Source of the DNA: Microvirga makkahensis
GTDB lineage: Bacteria > Pseudomonadota > Alphaproteobacteria > Rhizobiales > Beijerinckiaceae
Assembly: GCF_009830105.1 (NCBI RefSeq)
Contig: NZ_WURB01000001.1
Coordinates: forward strand, 310,001-374,000
DNA length: 64,000 bases
Direction: 5' to 3'
In this document: positions 1-9,676 of the stretch, in pieces
Layout: every line of letters starts with the position of its first letter
Position numbering within the stretch: the first letter of the stretch is position 1
Program-made: the position numbers and the translations under genes
Notes under the pieces: model-generated
The model's database searches: none
What the model was told of the DNA's origin: nothing
The model's input: the letters and a program-made list of their open reading frames with translations, nothing else

Positions 1-619
1 TCTCGGCCAGGATTTCGTCCGGATTGCCGGCGCGGCCTTCGAACAGCGCCTCAGTAAAGATCACGTCGTCCGGCACGCCCGAATGGCGATAGGTGAAGCC
101 CATCTGTGCGTTGGCGAAGGACACCAGCTCGCCGGTGCGGGTCACGCCCTTGGCCTCGACGAGCACGTCCTTCGTCTCGCCACCATAGGCCCCGCCGTTC
201 ATGCGCAGCGCCCCGCCGATGGTGCCGGGAATTCCGCGCAGGAACGAGAGCCCCGCGATGCCCGCTTCCGCCGCCGCGCGTGCCACCTTCACGTCGGGAG
301 CGCCGGCGCCGGCACGAACGCGCAGGCCCGGCTCGACGGCCACTTCGGCAAAGCCCTTGCCCAGCCGGATCACGACACCATTCCAGCCGCCGTCGCGGAT
401 GAGCAGGTTGGAGCCCAGGCCCACCACGAGCACCGGAACCTGCGCATCGAGACGCTGCATGAAATAGGCGAGGTCGGCTGTATCGGCAGGGGTGAACAGC
501 ACCTGCGCGGGGCCGCCCGTGCGGAACCAGGAGAGTGGAGCCGTCGGTGCATTGGCCTCCAGCCTGCCGCGCAGTTCCGGCATCGCGGCCCTCAGGTCGG
601 GAGTGATATCCGCAAACAT
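1..619 (-). CDS. murB: UDP-N-acetylmuramate dehydrogenase MurB (3' end outside window)
   Basis: MurB reduces UDP-GlcNAc-enolpyruvate to UDP-MurNAc in the cytoplasm using FAD and NADPH. Translating the minus strand from the ATG ending at 619 gives the family opening: FRTGG near residues 32-36 and [12 protein letters not shown] in the FAD-binding domain, then a [13 protein letters not shown] segment. About 206 codons are inside the window, against roughly 300 for the family, so the C-terminal part is cut by the window edge. The start ATG shares one base with the murC stop (TGATG), which fixes the start and shows translational coupling in the dcw operon. The product call is secure; the truncation is only an edge effect. 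Confidence 0.93.
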   Translation of the reverse strand, partial: MFADITPDLRAAMPELRGRLEANAPTAPLSWFRTGGPAQVLFTPADTADLAYFMQRLDAQVPVLVVGLGSNLLIRDGGWNGVVIRLGKGFAEVAVEPGLRVRAGAGAPDVKVARAAAEAGIAGLSFLRGIPGTIGGALRMNGGAYGGETKDVLVEAKGVTRTGELVSFANAQMGFTYRHSGVPDDVIFTEALFEGRAGNPDEILAE

Positions 620-2034
620 CAAGCCGCCTTCTCGCCCAGCGCCTCGAGCTCGCCCGGCAGCGCATAAGCCCATTGGGTGATGTTGCCTGCGCCGAGGCAG
701 ATCACGTAATCGCCCGGCTTCGCGACGCCCTTGATGAGGCCTGCGAGCTCCTCGGACTTTTCGAGCGCCATCACGTTACGGTGGCCGCGCGCCTTCAGGC
801 CCGAGACGAGCCCATCGCGGTCGGCACCGGGTATCGGCTGCTCACCGGCCGCATAGACCGGAGCGACGATGACGGAATCCGCATCGTTGAAGCAGGTGCA
901 GAACTGGTCGAAAAGCGACGACAGGCGCGAATAGCGGTGCGGCTGCACGACGGCGATCACCTGACCATCCGTCGAGGCGCGCGCGGCCTTCAGCACGGCC
1001 GCGATCTCGATGGGATGGTGCCCGTAATCGTCGAAGACCGTGACGCCGTTCCACTCGCCCGTGCGGGTGAACCTGCGCTTCACGCCGCCGAAGCCTGCGA
1101 GTGCCTTGCGGATCGCATCAGGGGACACGTCGAGCTCATGCGCGACGGCGATCGCCGCTGTCGCGTTGAGCGCATTGTGCGCGCCGGGCATGGGCAGAAC
1201 GAGATCCTCGAGTTCGAGCCGGAATCCGGGGCGGCGGTCGCGGATCATCACGCGGAAGCGGTTCTGGCCGCCGCGAGAATCCACGTCCATCAGGCGCACG
1301 TCGGCCTGCGGGTTCTCGCCGTAGGTGATGATGCGCCGGTCCTCTATGCGGCCCACGAGATCCTGCACGGTCGGGTGATCGATGCACATCACCGCGAAAC
1401 CGTAGAACGGTATCGAATCGATGAAGGAGCGGAAAGCTTCCTTGATCGCATCGTAGGTGCCGAAGTGATCCAGATGCTCGGCATCGATGTTGGTGACGAT
1501 CGCGACATCGGCGGGAAGCTTGAGGAAGGTGCCGTCGGATTCGTCCGCTTCCACCACCATCCACTGGCCGTCGCCCATGCGGGCATTGGTGCCGTAGGCG
1601 TTGATGATCCCGCCGTTGATGACGGTCGGATCCAGGCCGCCGGCATCGAGGAGCGTTGCGACGAGGGACGTCGTCGTCGTCTTGCCGTGGGTGCCCGCCA
1701 CCGCGACGCAGGATTTGAAGCGCATGAGCTCGGCAAGCATCTCGGCCCGGCGTACGACGGGCAGGCGCTTCTCGCGGGCGACGACCAATTCCGGATTGTC
1801 GCGCTTGATCGCGGTGGAGACCACGACGATCTCGGCATCCTCCACGTTCTCGGCCTTGTGGCCGATGAAGGTCTTGATGCCCTTATCTGCAAGACGCCTG
1901 ACATTGTAGTTGTCGGCCGCATCCGAGCCCTGAACCGTGTAGCCCAGATTGTGCATGACCTCGGCGATGCCCGACATGCCGATGCCGCCGATACCGATGA
2001 AGTGAATGGGACCTAGCTTCGGCGGCAGTTTCAT
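619..2034 (-). CDS. murC: UDP-N-acetylmuramate--L-alanine ligase MurC
   Basis: MurC adds L-alanine to UDP-MurNAc with ATP, the first amino acid of the peptidoglycan stem peptide. The 471-aa product is full length for the family. It has the Rossmann-like GIGGIGMSG at residues 14-22, the ATP loop GTHGKTTTT at 114-122 and the C-terminal ligase domain with DDYGHHP. The start overlaps the murG stop as ATGA (2031-2034) and the end overlaps the murB start. It sits in the usual alphaproteobacterial order murG-murC-murB, so regulation is as part of the dcw operon. Confidence 0.97.
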   Translation of the reverse strand: MKLPPKLGPIHFIGIGGIGMSGIAEVMHNLGYTVQGSDAADNYNVRRLADKGIKTFIGHKAENVEDAEIVVVSTAIKRDNPELVVAREKRLPVVRRAEMLAELMRFKSCVAVAGTHGKTTTTSLVATLLDAGGLDPTVINGGIINAYGTNARMGDGQWMVVEADESDGTFLKLPADVAIVTNIDAEHLDHFGTYDAIKEAFRSFIDSIPFYGFAVMCIDHPTVQDLVGRIEDRRIITYGENPQADVRLMDVDSRGGQNRFRVMIRDRRPGFRLELEDLVLPMPGAHNALNATAAIAVAHELDVSPDAIRKALAGFGGVKRRFTRTGEWNGVTVFDDYGHHPIEIAAVLKAARASTDGQVIAVVQPHRYSRLSSLFDQFCTCFNDADSVIVAPVYAAGEQPIPGADRDGLVSGLKARGHRNVMALEKSEELAGLIKGVAKPGDYVICLGAGNITQWAYALPGELEALGEKAA

Positions 2035-3149
2035 GACGGCGTTCCGTTCTCGTTGATTCGTATCAGGTTGAGGATGGCCTGAGCCAGTCGCTCGGCCGCA
2101 TCCGTGATGCTGGCGCTATGTGCGGCGGCGGCGGCTTTGGTCAAGCGGTCAGGCTGCTGAAAATAGGAAGATATTTCGGCAGCCAAGCGTTCAGGGGTGA
2201 ACTGAGATTGTGGGAGAACGATGGCAGCGCCCAGATCACCAAGGGTTTTGGCGTTGGCGGCCTGGTCCTGATCGAGGGAGCCCGGCAGGGGCACGAGGAT
2301 CGACGGGCGGCCGATCACCGCAAGCTCGGCGACCGTCGAGGCGCCGGAGCGGGAGATCACCAGATGAGCCTCCCCCAGACGCCTGGGCAGGTCCGTGAAG
2401 AAGGGCTCCGCCTCGAACTTGACGTCGAGACGCCGGTAATGGCTGCGGACACGCTCCAAGTCCTCTCCCCTCGCCTGCTGGGTAATGACGAGACGATCGC
2501 GCAGGTCCTGCGCCAGAAGCTCGATGGCGGGCGGCACTACATCGCTCATCACCCGGGCTCCCTGGCTGCCGCCCACGACAAGGAGGCGCATCGTCCCGTC
2601 CGGCTCGAGCGGCGCATAGGTCTGCTTGGCCGCCTCCAATACCGCCGGGCGGATCGGATTTCCGGTCTGAATCACTTGACCCGGCACGCTCGTGGGAATG
2701 CCCTTGATGCTAGCGAAGCCCGTCGCAATCAACGACGAACGGCGCGCGAGCAGCCTGTTGGCCCGGCCCATCACGCCGTTGGCCTCATGGATTGCCGTCG
2801 GCACCTTGAGGAGCGACGCGGCGATGACGGGCGGCACGGTGGGATAGCCGCCGAAGCCCACGACCGCGTCCGGCTTCAGCTGGCGAATGACGGCCATGGC
2901 CCTGAGCGTGCCCTGCGCCAGGAGCAGCGCCGCCTTCGCCATTTTCGGCACGGAACGGCCGGAGGGTGTCGCGGAGGGAATTTCGATGATCTCGTCCGCC
3001 GGGAACGAGCCCGCATAGGCATTGGCCCGCTTGTCGGTGGCCAGAACCACGCGGCAGTCGGAAGCCCTGAGCGCGTTGGCGAGCGCCTCGGCCGGAAAGA
3101 GATGGCCGCCAGTGCCGCCGGCAGTGAGAAGGACGAGAGGCGCTTTCAT
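2031..3149 (-). CDS. murG: Undecaprenyldiphospho-muramoylpentapeptide beta-N-acetylglucosaminyltransferase MurG
   Basis: MurG transfers GlcNAc from UDP-GlcNAc to lipid I, making lipid II at the inner face of the membrane. I chose the ATG at 3149, giving 372 aa, because the family motif GGTGGH then falls at residues 11-16 and the ATG overlaps the ftsW stop as TGATG. Upstream codons open in this frame read as junk. The C-terminal nucleotide-sugar site is visible as [19 protein letters not shown] followed by [13 protein letters not shown]. It is a GT-B glycosyltransferase, coupled to ftsW before it and murC after it. Confidence 0.97.
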   Translation of the reverse strand: MKAPLVLLTAGGTGGHLFPAEALANALRASDCRVVLATDKRANAYAGSFPADEIIEIPSATPSGRSVPKMAKAALLLAQGTLRAMAVIRQLKPDAVVGFGGYPTVPPVIAASLLKVPTAIHEANGVMGRANRLLARRSSLIATGFASIKGIPTSVPGQVIQTGNPIRPAVLEAAKQTYAPLEPDGTMRLLVVGGSQGARVMSDVVPPAIELLAQDLRDRLVITQQARGEDLERVRSHYRRLDVKFEAEPFFTDLPRRLGEAHLVISRSGASTVAELAVIGRPSILVPLPGSLDQDQAANAKTLGDLGAAIVLPQSQFTPERLAAEISSYFQQPDRLTKAAAAAHSASITDAAERLAQAILNLIRINENGTPS

Positions 3150-4297
3150 CAACGCTGCCAATCCTGGTTGAAGTGCTCCATCATCTCCGCACGCGGACGG
3201 CGGCGGGTGAGCGCGATGAGGAAGCCCATGCCGAGCGCCAGCGACAGAAGGGAGGAACCACCATAGGAGATGAAGGGCAGCGTCATGCCCTTGGCCGGCA
3301 TGAGATGAACGTTCACCATCATGTTGATGGCGGCTTGGAGGCCGAACATGAGGATGAGTCCCGTCGCTGCGAGGCGGCAGAACGTGTCCTCGCTGCGGCG
3401 CGCGAGCATGAGGCCACGCAGCACGATGAAGGCGAAGAGCACGAGCAGAGCAAGGCATACGACGATGCCGAACTCCTCCGCCGTCACCGCGAAGATGAAG
3501 TCGGTATGCGCGTCGGGCAGGATGCGCTTGACCGTGCCCTCGCCCGGGCCGCGTCCGAGCCAGCCGCCGCGCGAGAAGGACTCCATCGCCATATCCACCT
3601 GGAAGGTATCGCCGGAATCCTTGTCGAGGAAGCGCTCGATGCGGGCGCGCACGTGAGGCAGAAATTCATAAGCCGCGACAATGCCCACGAGGCCCGCGCC
3701 GCCGAGTCCCATCACCCAGAACCAGTGCAGGCCGGCCACGAAGAAGAGGCCGCACCACACGATGGTAACGAGCATGGTCTGGCCGAAATCGGGCTGAAGG
3801 ATGAGCGGAATGATAGTCGCGGGAAGGATCAGCAGCGCGAGCAAAGCGCCAGGCATGTCCTTGCGCCGCGCCCCTTCGGAAAAGGCCCAGGCGGCGAGAA
3901 CCACGAAGGCGGGCTTTACGAATTCGGAGGGCTGAATGCCGAGCGGGCCGACCATGATCCAGCGATGCGCGCCCTTGATCTCCGGCCCGAACTGGAAGGC
4001 GAGCCCGATCAGCACCATGCTTCCGACATAGACCAACAGGGCGAGGCGGCGGATGTGGCGAAGAGAGAGGAACGACACCGGCAGCATGATCAGGAGCGCC
4101 GGGATCAGGAACATCACCTGGCGGTTCACGAAATGGAACGTCGAAAGCCCCAGGCGCTCCGCCACAGGGGGGCCGCCCGCCATGAGAAAGACGAGCCCCG
4201 CCAGCATGAGAACGGCGAGCGCGGCCAGCATCAGCCGGTCGACGGTCCACCACCAGTCGCTGAAAACCGAGCGTTCCGCGCGCGAAACCATCGTCAA
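3149..4297 (-). CDS. ftsW: Peptidoglycan glycosyltransferase FtsW (SEDS family)
   Basis: FtsW is the integral-membrane SEDS glycosyltransferase of the divisome, working with FtsI on septal peptidoglycan. The 382-aa product is highly hydrophobic with about ten membrane segments. It shows the SEDS pieces GPLGIQPSEFVKP in the middle and PFISYGGSSLL near the end. The GTG or ATG start at 4297 overlaps the murD stop by four bases, and the stop shares a base with the murG start. Its position between murD and murG marks it as FtsW rather than RodA. Confidence 0.95.
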   Translation of the reverse strand: MTMVSRAERSVFSDWWWTVDRLMLAALAVLMLAGLVFLMAGGPPVAERLGLSTFHFVNRQVMFLIPALLIMLPVSFLSLRHIRRLALLVYVGSMVLIGLAFQFGPEIKGAHRWIMVGPLGIQPSEFVKPAFVVLAAWAFSEGARRKDMPGALLALLILPATIIPLILQPDFGQTMLVTIVWCGLFFVAGLHWFWVMGLGGAGLVGIVAAYEFLPHVRARIERFLDKDSGDTFQVDMAMESFSRGGWLGRGPGEGTVKRILPDAHTDFIFAVTAEEFGIVVCLALLVLFAFIVLRGLMLARRSEDTFCRLAATGLILMFGLQAAINMMVNVHLMPAKGMTLPFISYGGSSLLSLALGMGFLIALTRRRPRAEMMEHFNQDWQR

Positions 4298-5685
4298 ACC
4301 CCCTTGGCCTCGAGGCCCGGTAATGACCGGACCAGTTCGCGGAAATGATCTCCGCGAACTTCGTAATTCGGATATTGATCGTAGGACGCACAGGCGGGCG
4401 ACAGCAGAACGACCGCCGGACCATCCATTGCCGCGGCATCGGTTGCCGCCTGCTCGACGGCCATCTCGAGCGTATTGCTGCGAACATGAGGAACGTCGCT
4501 GCCGAGCGTCCGAGCAAATTCTTCCGCCGCCGCACCGATCAGGTAGGCCTTGCGGATCCTTGGAAAGTATTGCTTCAGCGACTCGATGCCGCCTTCCTTC
4601 GCCTTTCCGCCGAGAACCCAGAAGATCTCGTCGAAGGACCTGAGCGCCTTCTCCGTGGAATCCGCATTGGTGGCTTTCGAATCGTTGATGAAGAGCGTGT
4701 GTCCGATGCGCCGGACCTCCTCCATCCGATGAGGAAGGCCGGGAAAGCTGCGCAGTCCCGAGCGGATCTTATCCGGAGACACGTTCAGGGCCAGTGCCAC
4801 GGCGACCGCCGCGGCAGCGTTCTGGGCGTTATGCGCTCCGCGCAGTGAGCCGATCCCCGACAGATCGGCTACGGGAGCGGTATCGGGCCCGTTCGCTCCG
4901 ACGAGCGTTTCGCCGTCAGCGAAAACGCCCTTCCCGTCGATTGGATCGACCGACACCAAGGCGACGTTCAGGCCGCTTTCCTGGCAACGTTGAGCGATCG
5001 ACCGACTCATCGGATCGTCGACGCCGATGACCGCGAGGCCCGCCTTCGACACCAGCCGTTCCTTGATCGCCGCATAGTTCTCCATCGTCCCATGCCGATC
5101 GATGTGATCGGGCGAGAGATTGAGATGAACGCCGATCGTTGGCGCGAGCGACGGTGCGAGATCGATCTGGAACGAAGAGCACTCGATCACGTGGATGCGC
5201 TCGTCGGACGGCGGCTTCAGCGAGAGAACCGCCGTGCCGATATTCCCACCCATCTGCACATCACGGCCCGCTTCGCGCAGGATGTGCGCGATGAGCGCAG
5301 TCGTCGTGGATTTGCCGTTGGTGCCGGTGATCGCGACGAAGGGCGCATTCGGCGCGCTCCTCGCCCGCTCGCGGCAGAAGAGCTCGATGTCGCCGACAAT
5401 CTCGACACCAGCCTGTACGGCGAGTTTTGCCGACCAATGTGGCTCGGGATGGGTCAGAGGGACACCGGGCGAGAGGACGAGCGCCGATACCGGCGACCAG
5501 TCGAACCGGCGAAGGTCGGCCGTCTCGATGCCCTCGGCGGCAGCCTCGGCGATCTTCGCGGGATTGTCGTCCCAGGCGATGACGCGCGCGCCTCCCTCCT
5601 TCAGGGCGAGCGCCGTTACGAGGCCCGACCCGCCGAGGCCGAAGAGGGCGAGAGTTTTGCCGGAAAAGATCGTGACGGGCGTCAT
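4294..5685 (-). CDS. murD: UDP-N-acetylmuramoyl-L-alanine--D-glutamate ligase MurD
   Basis: MurD adds D-glutamate to UDP-MurNAc-L-Ala using ATP. The 463-aa protein has the N-terminal Rossmann motif FGLGGSG near residues 15-21, the ATP loop GTNGKSTTT at 121-129 and the Mur ligase C-terminal domain with FINDSKATN and LLSPACASYDQY. Length is normal. Its end overlaps the ftsW start by four bases, and mraY lies four bases upstream (5690), so it is part of the same operon. Confidence 0.97.
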   Translation of the reverse strand: MTPVTIFSGKTLALFGLGGSGLVTALALKEGGARVIAWDDNPAKIAEAAAEGIETADLRRFDWSPVSALVLSPGVPLTHPEPHWSAKLAVQAGVEIVGDIELFCRERARSAPNAPFVAITGTNGKSTTTALIAHILREAGRDVQMGGNIGTAVLSLKPPSDERIHVIECSSFQIDLAPSLAPTIGVHLNLSPDHIDRHGTMENYAAIKERLVSKAGLAVIGVDDPMSRSIAQRCQESGLNVALVSVDPIDGKGVFADGETLVGANGPDTAPVADLSGIGSLRGAHNAQNAAAAVAVALALNVSPDKIRSGLRSFPGLPHRMEEVRRIGHTLFINDSKATNADSTEKALRSFDEIFWVLGGKAKEGGIESLKQYFPRIRKAYLIGAAAEEFARTLGSDVPHVRSNTLEMAVEQAATDAAAMDGPAVVLLSPACASYDQYPNYEVRGDHFRELVRSLPGLEAKGV

Positions 5686-5689
5686 TCGT

Positions 5690-6775
5690 TCACCGCAGCT
5701 TGAGGGTCGAGAGGCCGACGAGGGCGAGGACCACGGCGATGATCCAGAAGCGGATCACGACCTGCGGTTCCGTCCAGCCCAGCTGCTCGAAGTGATGGTG
5801 AATCGGCGCCATCTTGAAGACGCGCTTTCCCGTGAGCTTGAACGAGGCGACCTGGATGATCACGGACATGATCTCCAGCACGAAGAGGCCGCCTACGATG
5901 GCAAGCACGATCTCGTGCTTGGTGGCCACTGCGATGGTGCCGAGAAGGCCGCCGAGAGCGAGCGATCCGGTATCGCCCATGAAGATCTGGGCGGGCGGCG
6001 CGTTGAACCAGAGAAAGCCGATGCCCGCGCCGATCAGCGCTCCGCAGATCACGGCGAGCTCGCCGGTGCCGGGCACGAAGTGAATCTGCAGGTAATTCGC
6101 GAAGATCGCATTGCCGGCGAGATAGGCGATGAAGCCGAAAGTACCCGCCGCGATCATCACCGGCACAATGGCCAGACCGTCGAGTCCATCCGTTATGTTC
6201 ACCGCGTTGCCCGCGCCGACGATCACGAATCCTGCGAAGATGACGTAGAACCAGCCGAGATTGAAAATCAGATCCTTCGAGAAGGGCAGTGCCAGCTTAT
6301 GGGCGAGGCCGGGAGCCTCCACGTAGGAGATGGCTATGCAGGCAACGGCCGCGATGACCGCCTCGATCGCGAGGCGCGACTTGCCTGAGAAGCCCTTGTG
6401 CGACTGTTTCGTTACCTTCAGATAATCGTCGTAGAAGCCGATGGCACCGAAGCCCACCGTGACGAAGAGCACGATCCAGACATAGGGATTTGCGAGATTT
6501 GCCCACAGCAGCGTCGAAACCAGCACGCCCGCCATGATCATCAGGCCGCCCATGGTGGGCGTCCCGCGCTTCGTCAGCAAGTGCGATTGTGGCCCGTCCT
6601 CGCGAATCGGCTGGCCCTTACCCTGACGTACACGCAGCAGGGAGATGATCGCCGGCCCGAACAGGAACACGAACAGCATGGCGGTGGCCGTCGCGCCCCC
6701 GGTACGAAACGTGATGTAGCGGAAGATATTGAGGGGGCTGAAAAAGGGGCTGAGCTCAGCCAACCAGGTCAACAT
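5690..6775 (-). CDS. mraY: Phospho-N-acetylmuramoyl-pentapeptide-transferase MraY
   Basis: MraY moves phospho-MurNAc-pentapeptide onto undecaprenyl phosphate, forming lipid I in the inner membrane. The 361-aa polytopic protein carries the Asp pair in FYDDYLK near residue 116, the [10 protein letters not shown] motif near 195 and the APIHHHFE histidine motif near 325, all hallmarks of the family. It starts with ATG at 6775 and lies seven bases downstream of the murF stop. Position between murF and murD is the conserved dcw order. Confidence 0.97.
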   Translation of the reverse strand: MLTWLAELSPFFSPLNIFRYITFRTGGATATAMLFVFLFGPAIISLLRVRQGKGQPIREDGPQSHLLTKRGTPTMGGLMIMAGVLVSTLLWANLANPYVWIVLFVTVGFGAIGFYDDYLKVTKQSHKGFSGKSRLAIEAVIAAVACIAISYVEAPGLAHKLALPFSKDLIFNLGWFYVIFAGFVIVGAGNAVNITDGLDGLAIVPVMIAAGTFGFIAYLAGNAIFANYLQIHFVPGTGELAVICGALIGAGIGFLWFNAPPAQIFMGDTGSLALGGLLGTIAVATKHEIVLAIVGGLFVLEIMSVIIQVASFKLTGKRVFKMAPIHHHFEQLGWTEPQVVIRFWIIAVVLALVGLSTLKLR

Positions 6776-6782
6776 GGAGTAT

Positions 6783-8213
6783 TTATCCTTTCAGCGCGTG
6801 TGCCGATGGGCTCGCGCCGTAACGTTCTTTCAGATCCTTGACGACTAGGGCCATCTTCATGCTGAGCGAACCCTTGACGGTCACGGCATCACCGGGGCGG
6901 ATCGCAGCGCAGACCGCATCGATGAGTTCCACCGAGGTGTCGGCGTGCAGCGCCACCTTCGCCTTTGGAAGGCGCTCCACCAGGCTCCTCATCAATGGCC
7001 CCGCCGCGAAGACGAGATCGATCCCATTGGCTTCGACCGCTTCGGCGAGTTCTTCATGAAGGCTAGGGCCCCTCTCGCCGAGTTCCTTCATGTCGCCGAG
7101 GACGGCAATTCGCCGCGCCTGGCGGCCCAATTCCACGGCTCCCAGATTGGCGAGCGCCGCACGCATGGAAGCCGGGTTTGCATTGTAGCTTTCGTCGATG
7201 AGGAGTGCCTGACCGTCACCAATGGACAACATGGTTCGCTCGCCGCGGCCCACGGGAGGCCTCAGGTCCGGGAACGAGAGAGCCACCCGCGCGAGGTCCG
7301 CACCAAGGGCATGGACGGCGGCGAGCACACTCAAGGAATTGAGCGCGATATGCCGGCCTGCGGTGCCAATCCGATAGGTGACGAGTTGTCCGAAGACCCG
7401 GGCTTCGACGATCGATTGATCGGGCTTCACGAGGATGCGCTCGGCGCGGATATCGGCGGCCTCGTGCTCGCCGAAGGAAATGACGCGGCCGGCGGCCGAG
7501 GCCAGAGCATGGGCCTTCAGGCGCTCGAAATAGGGGCTGTCGCGGTTGATCACCGCCGTGCCGCCGGGCTCGAGTCCTGAGAAGATTTCGCCCTTCGCAT
7601 CGGCGATGCCCCAGAGCGATGGGAAGAACTCCATATGCACCGGCTCGATGGTGGTGATCACGGCCACATGCGGGCGGACCATCGCGGTGAGCGGCAGAAT
7701 CTCGTAGGCATGATTCATGCCGATCTCGAAGATCCCGAATTCCGTCTCGCGCGGCATGCGCGAAAGCGTGAGCGGCACGCCCCAATGGTTGTTGTAGGAC
7801 GCCACCGATGCGTGAGTCGCTCCCAGCCGGGAGAGCGCAAGGCGCATGGCCTCCTTCGTGCCGGTCTTGCCGACCGAACCCGTGATTGCCACGATTCTGG
7901 CATCCGTGCGCCTGCGTGCCGCGCGGCCCAGCCGGCGCATGGCCTCGAGCACATCGGGCACCACGATGAGCCTGTCCGTTTGGAAGGCAGGAGCCTTTTC
8001 TTCTGAGACGACTGCGCCCGACGCGCCTTTTTTGAGAGCGGCGGGCACGAAATCGTGGCCGTCATGCACATCGCCCTTAATGGCGAAGTAGAGATCGCCC
8101 GGCTCCAGGGTACGCGTGTCGATGGAGGCCCCCGTCGCCTCGCGAAAGCCGCCGCCGACGCGGGCGCCGGTGGCGGCCACGATCTCTTCCAAGGTCCATA
8201 AGGGCGAACTCAT
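6783..8213 (-). CDS. murF: UDP-N-acetylmuramoyl-tripeptide--D-alanyl-D-alanine ligase MurF
   Basis: MurF adds D-Ala-D-Ala to the UDP-MurNAc tripeptide. The 476-aa sequence has a Mur ligase N-terminal domain, the ATP loop [10 protein letters not shown] from residue 112, [10 protein letters not shown] in the central domain and [11 protein letters not shown] in the C-terminal part, all typical for MurF. The ATG at 8213 overlaps the murE stop (8210) by four bases. It is in the dcw operon and most likely co-translated with murE. Confidence 0.97.
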   Translation of the reverse strand: MSSPLWTLEEIVAATGARVGGGFREATGASIDTRTLEPGDLYFAIKGDVHDGHDFVPAALKKGASGAVVSEEKAPAFQTDRLIVVPDVLEAMRRLGRAARRRTDARIVAITGSVGKTGTKEAMRLALSRLGATHASVASYNNHWGVPLTLSRMPRETEFGIFEIGMNHAYEILPLTAMVRPHVAVITTIEPVHMEFFPSLWGIADAKGEIFSGLEPGGTAVINRDSPYFERLKAHALASAAGRVISFGEHEAADIRAERILVKPDQSIVEARVFGQLVTYRIGTAGRHIALNSLSVLAAVHALGADLARVALSFPDLRPPVGRGERTMLSIGDGQALLIDESYNANPASMRAALANLGAVELGRQARRIAVLGDMKELGERGPSLHEELAEAVEANGIDLVFAAGPLMRSLVERLPKAKVALHADTSVELIDAVCAAIRPGDAVTVKGSLSMKMALVVKDLKERYGASPSAHALKG

Positions 8214-9676
8214 CCCTGCCTCTCCGCAATAGCTGCCCGGACCTCATCGTGATCCGAGAAGGGCAGGGTCCGGTCGCCGATGATTTGGCCCGTTTCATGA
8301 CCTTTGCCGGCGACGACGAGAATGTCTCCTCTTCGGAGCTCCTTCACGGCCGTCCGGATCGCCAGTGACCGGTCCCCGATCTCACGGGCGCCGGGGGCAC
8401 CTTTCAGCACCTCGGCCCGGATCGTCGCCGGATCTTCAGAGCGAGGATTATCGTCCGTCACGATGACGAGATCCGCCTTCTCGGCGGCGATGTGCCCCAT
8501 GAGCGGGCGCTTGCCGCGATCGCGATCCCCGCCGCAGCCGACGATGCAGACGAGACGTCCCTTCGCGAACGGACGCAGCGCATCGAGCACGTGAGCCAGA
8601 GCATCGGGCTTGTGGGCATAATCGACGATGCAGATGGCGCCATCGACCTCCCCCACCTGCTCCAGACGGCCGGAGACCCCCTTGAGCGTCCTGAAGCCAC
8701 CGAAGACCTCGGCGGCCTTCCCCTCACCTTCGACGGACAGGACTAACCCGGCCGCCAGGAGCGCGTTCTCGACCTGGAACCTTCCGAGGAGCGGTAGAGT
8801 CGTTTCGAACCTTCTGCCGAACGCCTCGATGGTCAGGGCCTGCCCGAGTCCCTCGGGGCGGGCTTCGACGAGACGAAGCGTCTCGCCTATGCTCCCGGTG
8901 GTGATCATCCTCAGGCCGCGCTTGCGGACACCCTGCTGAAACACATCCGCATAAGGTCCGTCCGCATTGATGATTGCGGGCGCATCGGCGGGCAGGAGAG
9001 TATCGAACAGGCGCAGCTTGGCCGCCGCATAGGCCTCGGTGGTGCTGTGATAATCCAAATGATCGCGGCCGAGATTGGTGAAGCCCGCCGCGCTCAGTCG
9101 CACTCCGTCGAGCCTCCGCTGATCGATGCCGTGGGAGGATGCCTCCATGGCGAGGCGCGTGACGCCGTCCTTCGCGAGCTTGTCGAGCGTCCGGTGCAAC
9201 GATATCGGATCGGGCGTCGTTAGCGAGCCATAGGCCGCACCGTCAGAGGTGATCACGCCGAGGGTACCGAGGCTCGCGGATCTATGACCGAACGACGCGA
9301 AGAGCTGGCGCGTGAAATCGGCCACGGAGCTCTTGCCGCTCGTACCCGTGACCGCAACGACCTTCTCCGGCTGCAAAGGATAGAAGCGGGACGCCGCGAG
9401 CGCGAGAGCCTGCCTCACATCGCTTACCCTGACATAGCCGACATGGCCGGGCAATCCGGAAGGGCGCTCCGCCTCTCCGACGATCGCCACGGCCCCGGCG
9501 GCGACCGCCTGGGGCACGAAGCTCATGCCGTCCACCTTCGTGCCCGGCACCGCGAAGAACACGCTGCCCTGCCCTGCTTGCCGGCTATCGGAGGCGATGC
9601 CGGTCACCGACAAAGATGCTTCCGGATGCCCTTCGGCCTCCGGAAGCAGATCGCTCAAATCAATTGTGCTCGTCAT
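8210..9676 (-). CDS. murE: UDP-N-acetylmuramoyl-L-alanyl-D-glutamate--2,6-diaminopimelate ligase MurE
   Basis: MurE adds meso-diaminopimelate as third residue of the stem peptide. I start it at the ATG ending at 9676 (488 aa), which overlaps the ftsI stop as TAATG; the open frame further upstream does not match the family. The ATP loop GTSGKSS begins at residue 111. The substrate motif DNPRSEDP is visible in the C-terminal domain, and DNPR is the signature for meso-DAP rather than lysine, fitting a Gram-negative wall. Length is normal. Confidence 0.97.
   Translation of the reverse strand: MTSTIDLSDLLPEAEGHPEASLSVTGIASDSRQAGQGSVFFAVPGTKVDGMSFVPQAVAAGAVAIVGEAERPSGLPGHVGYVRVSDVRQALALAASRFYPLQPEKVVAVTGTSGKSSVADFTRQLFASFGHRSASLGTLGVITSDGAAYGSLTTPDPISLHRTLDKLAKDGVTRLAMEASSHGIDQRRLDGVRLSAAGFTNLGRDHLDYHSTTEAYAAAKLRLFDTLLPADAPAIINADGPYADVFQQGVRKRGLRMITTGSIGETLRLVEARPEGLGQALTIEAFGRRFETTLPLLGRFQVENALLAAGLVLSVEGEGKAAEVFGGFRTLKGVSGRLEQVGEVDGAICIVDYAHKPDALAHVLDALRPFAKGRLVCIVGCGGDRDRGKRPLMGHIAAEKADLVIVTDDNPRSEDPATIRAEVLKGAPGAREIGDRSLAIRTAVKELRRGDILVVAGKGHETGQIIGDRTLPFSDHDEVRAAIAERQG

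Noticed and set aside
673-6841. Long plus-strand frames opposite murC, murG, ftsW, murD and mraY
   Set aside because: They mirror high-GC codon usage of strongly supported genes on minus, have no family motifs and no ribosome sites.
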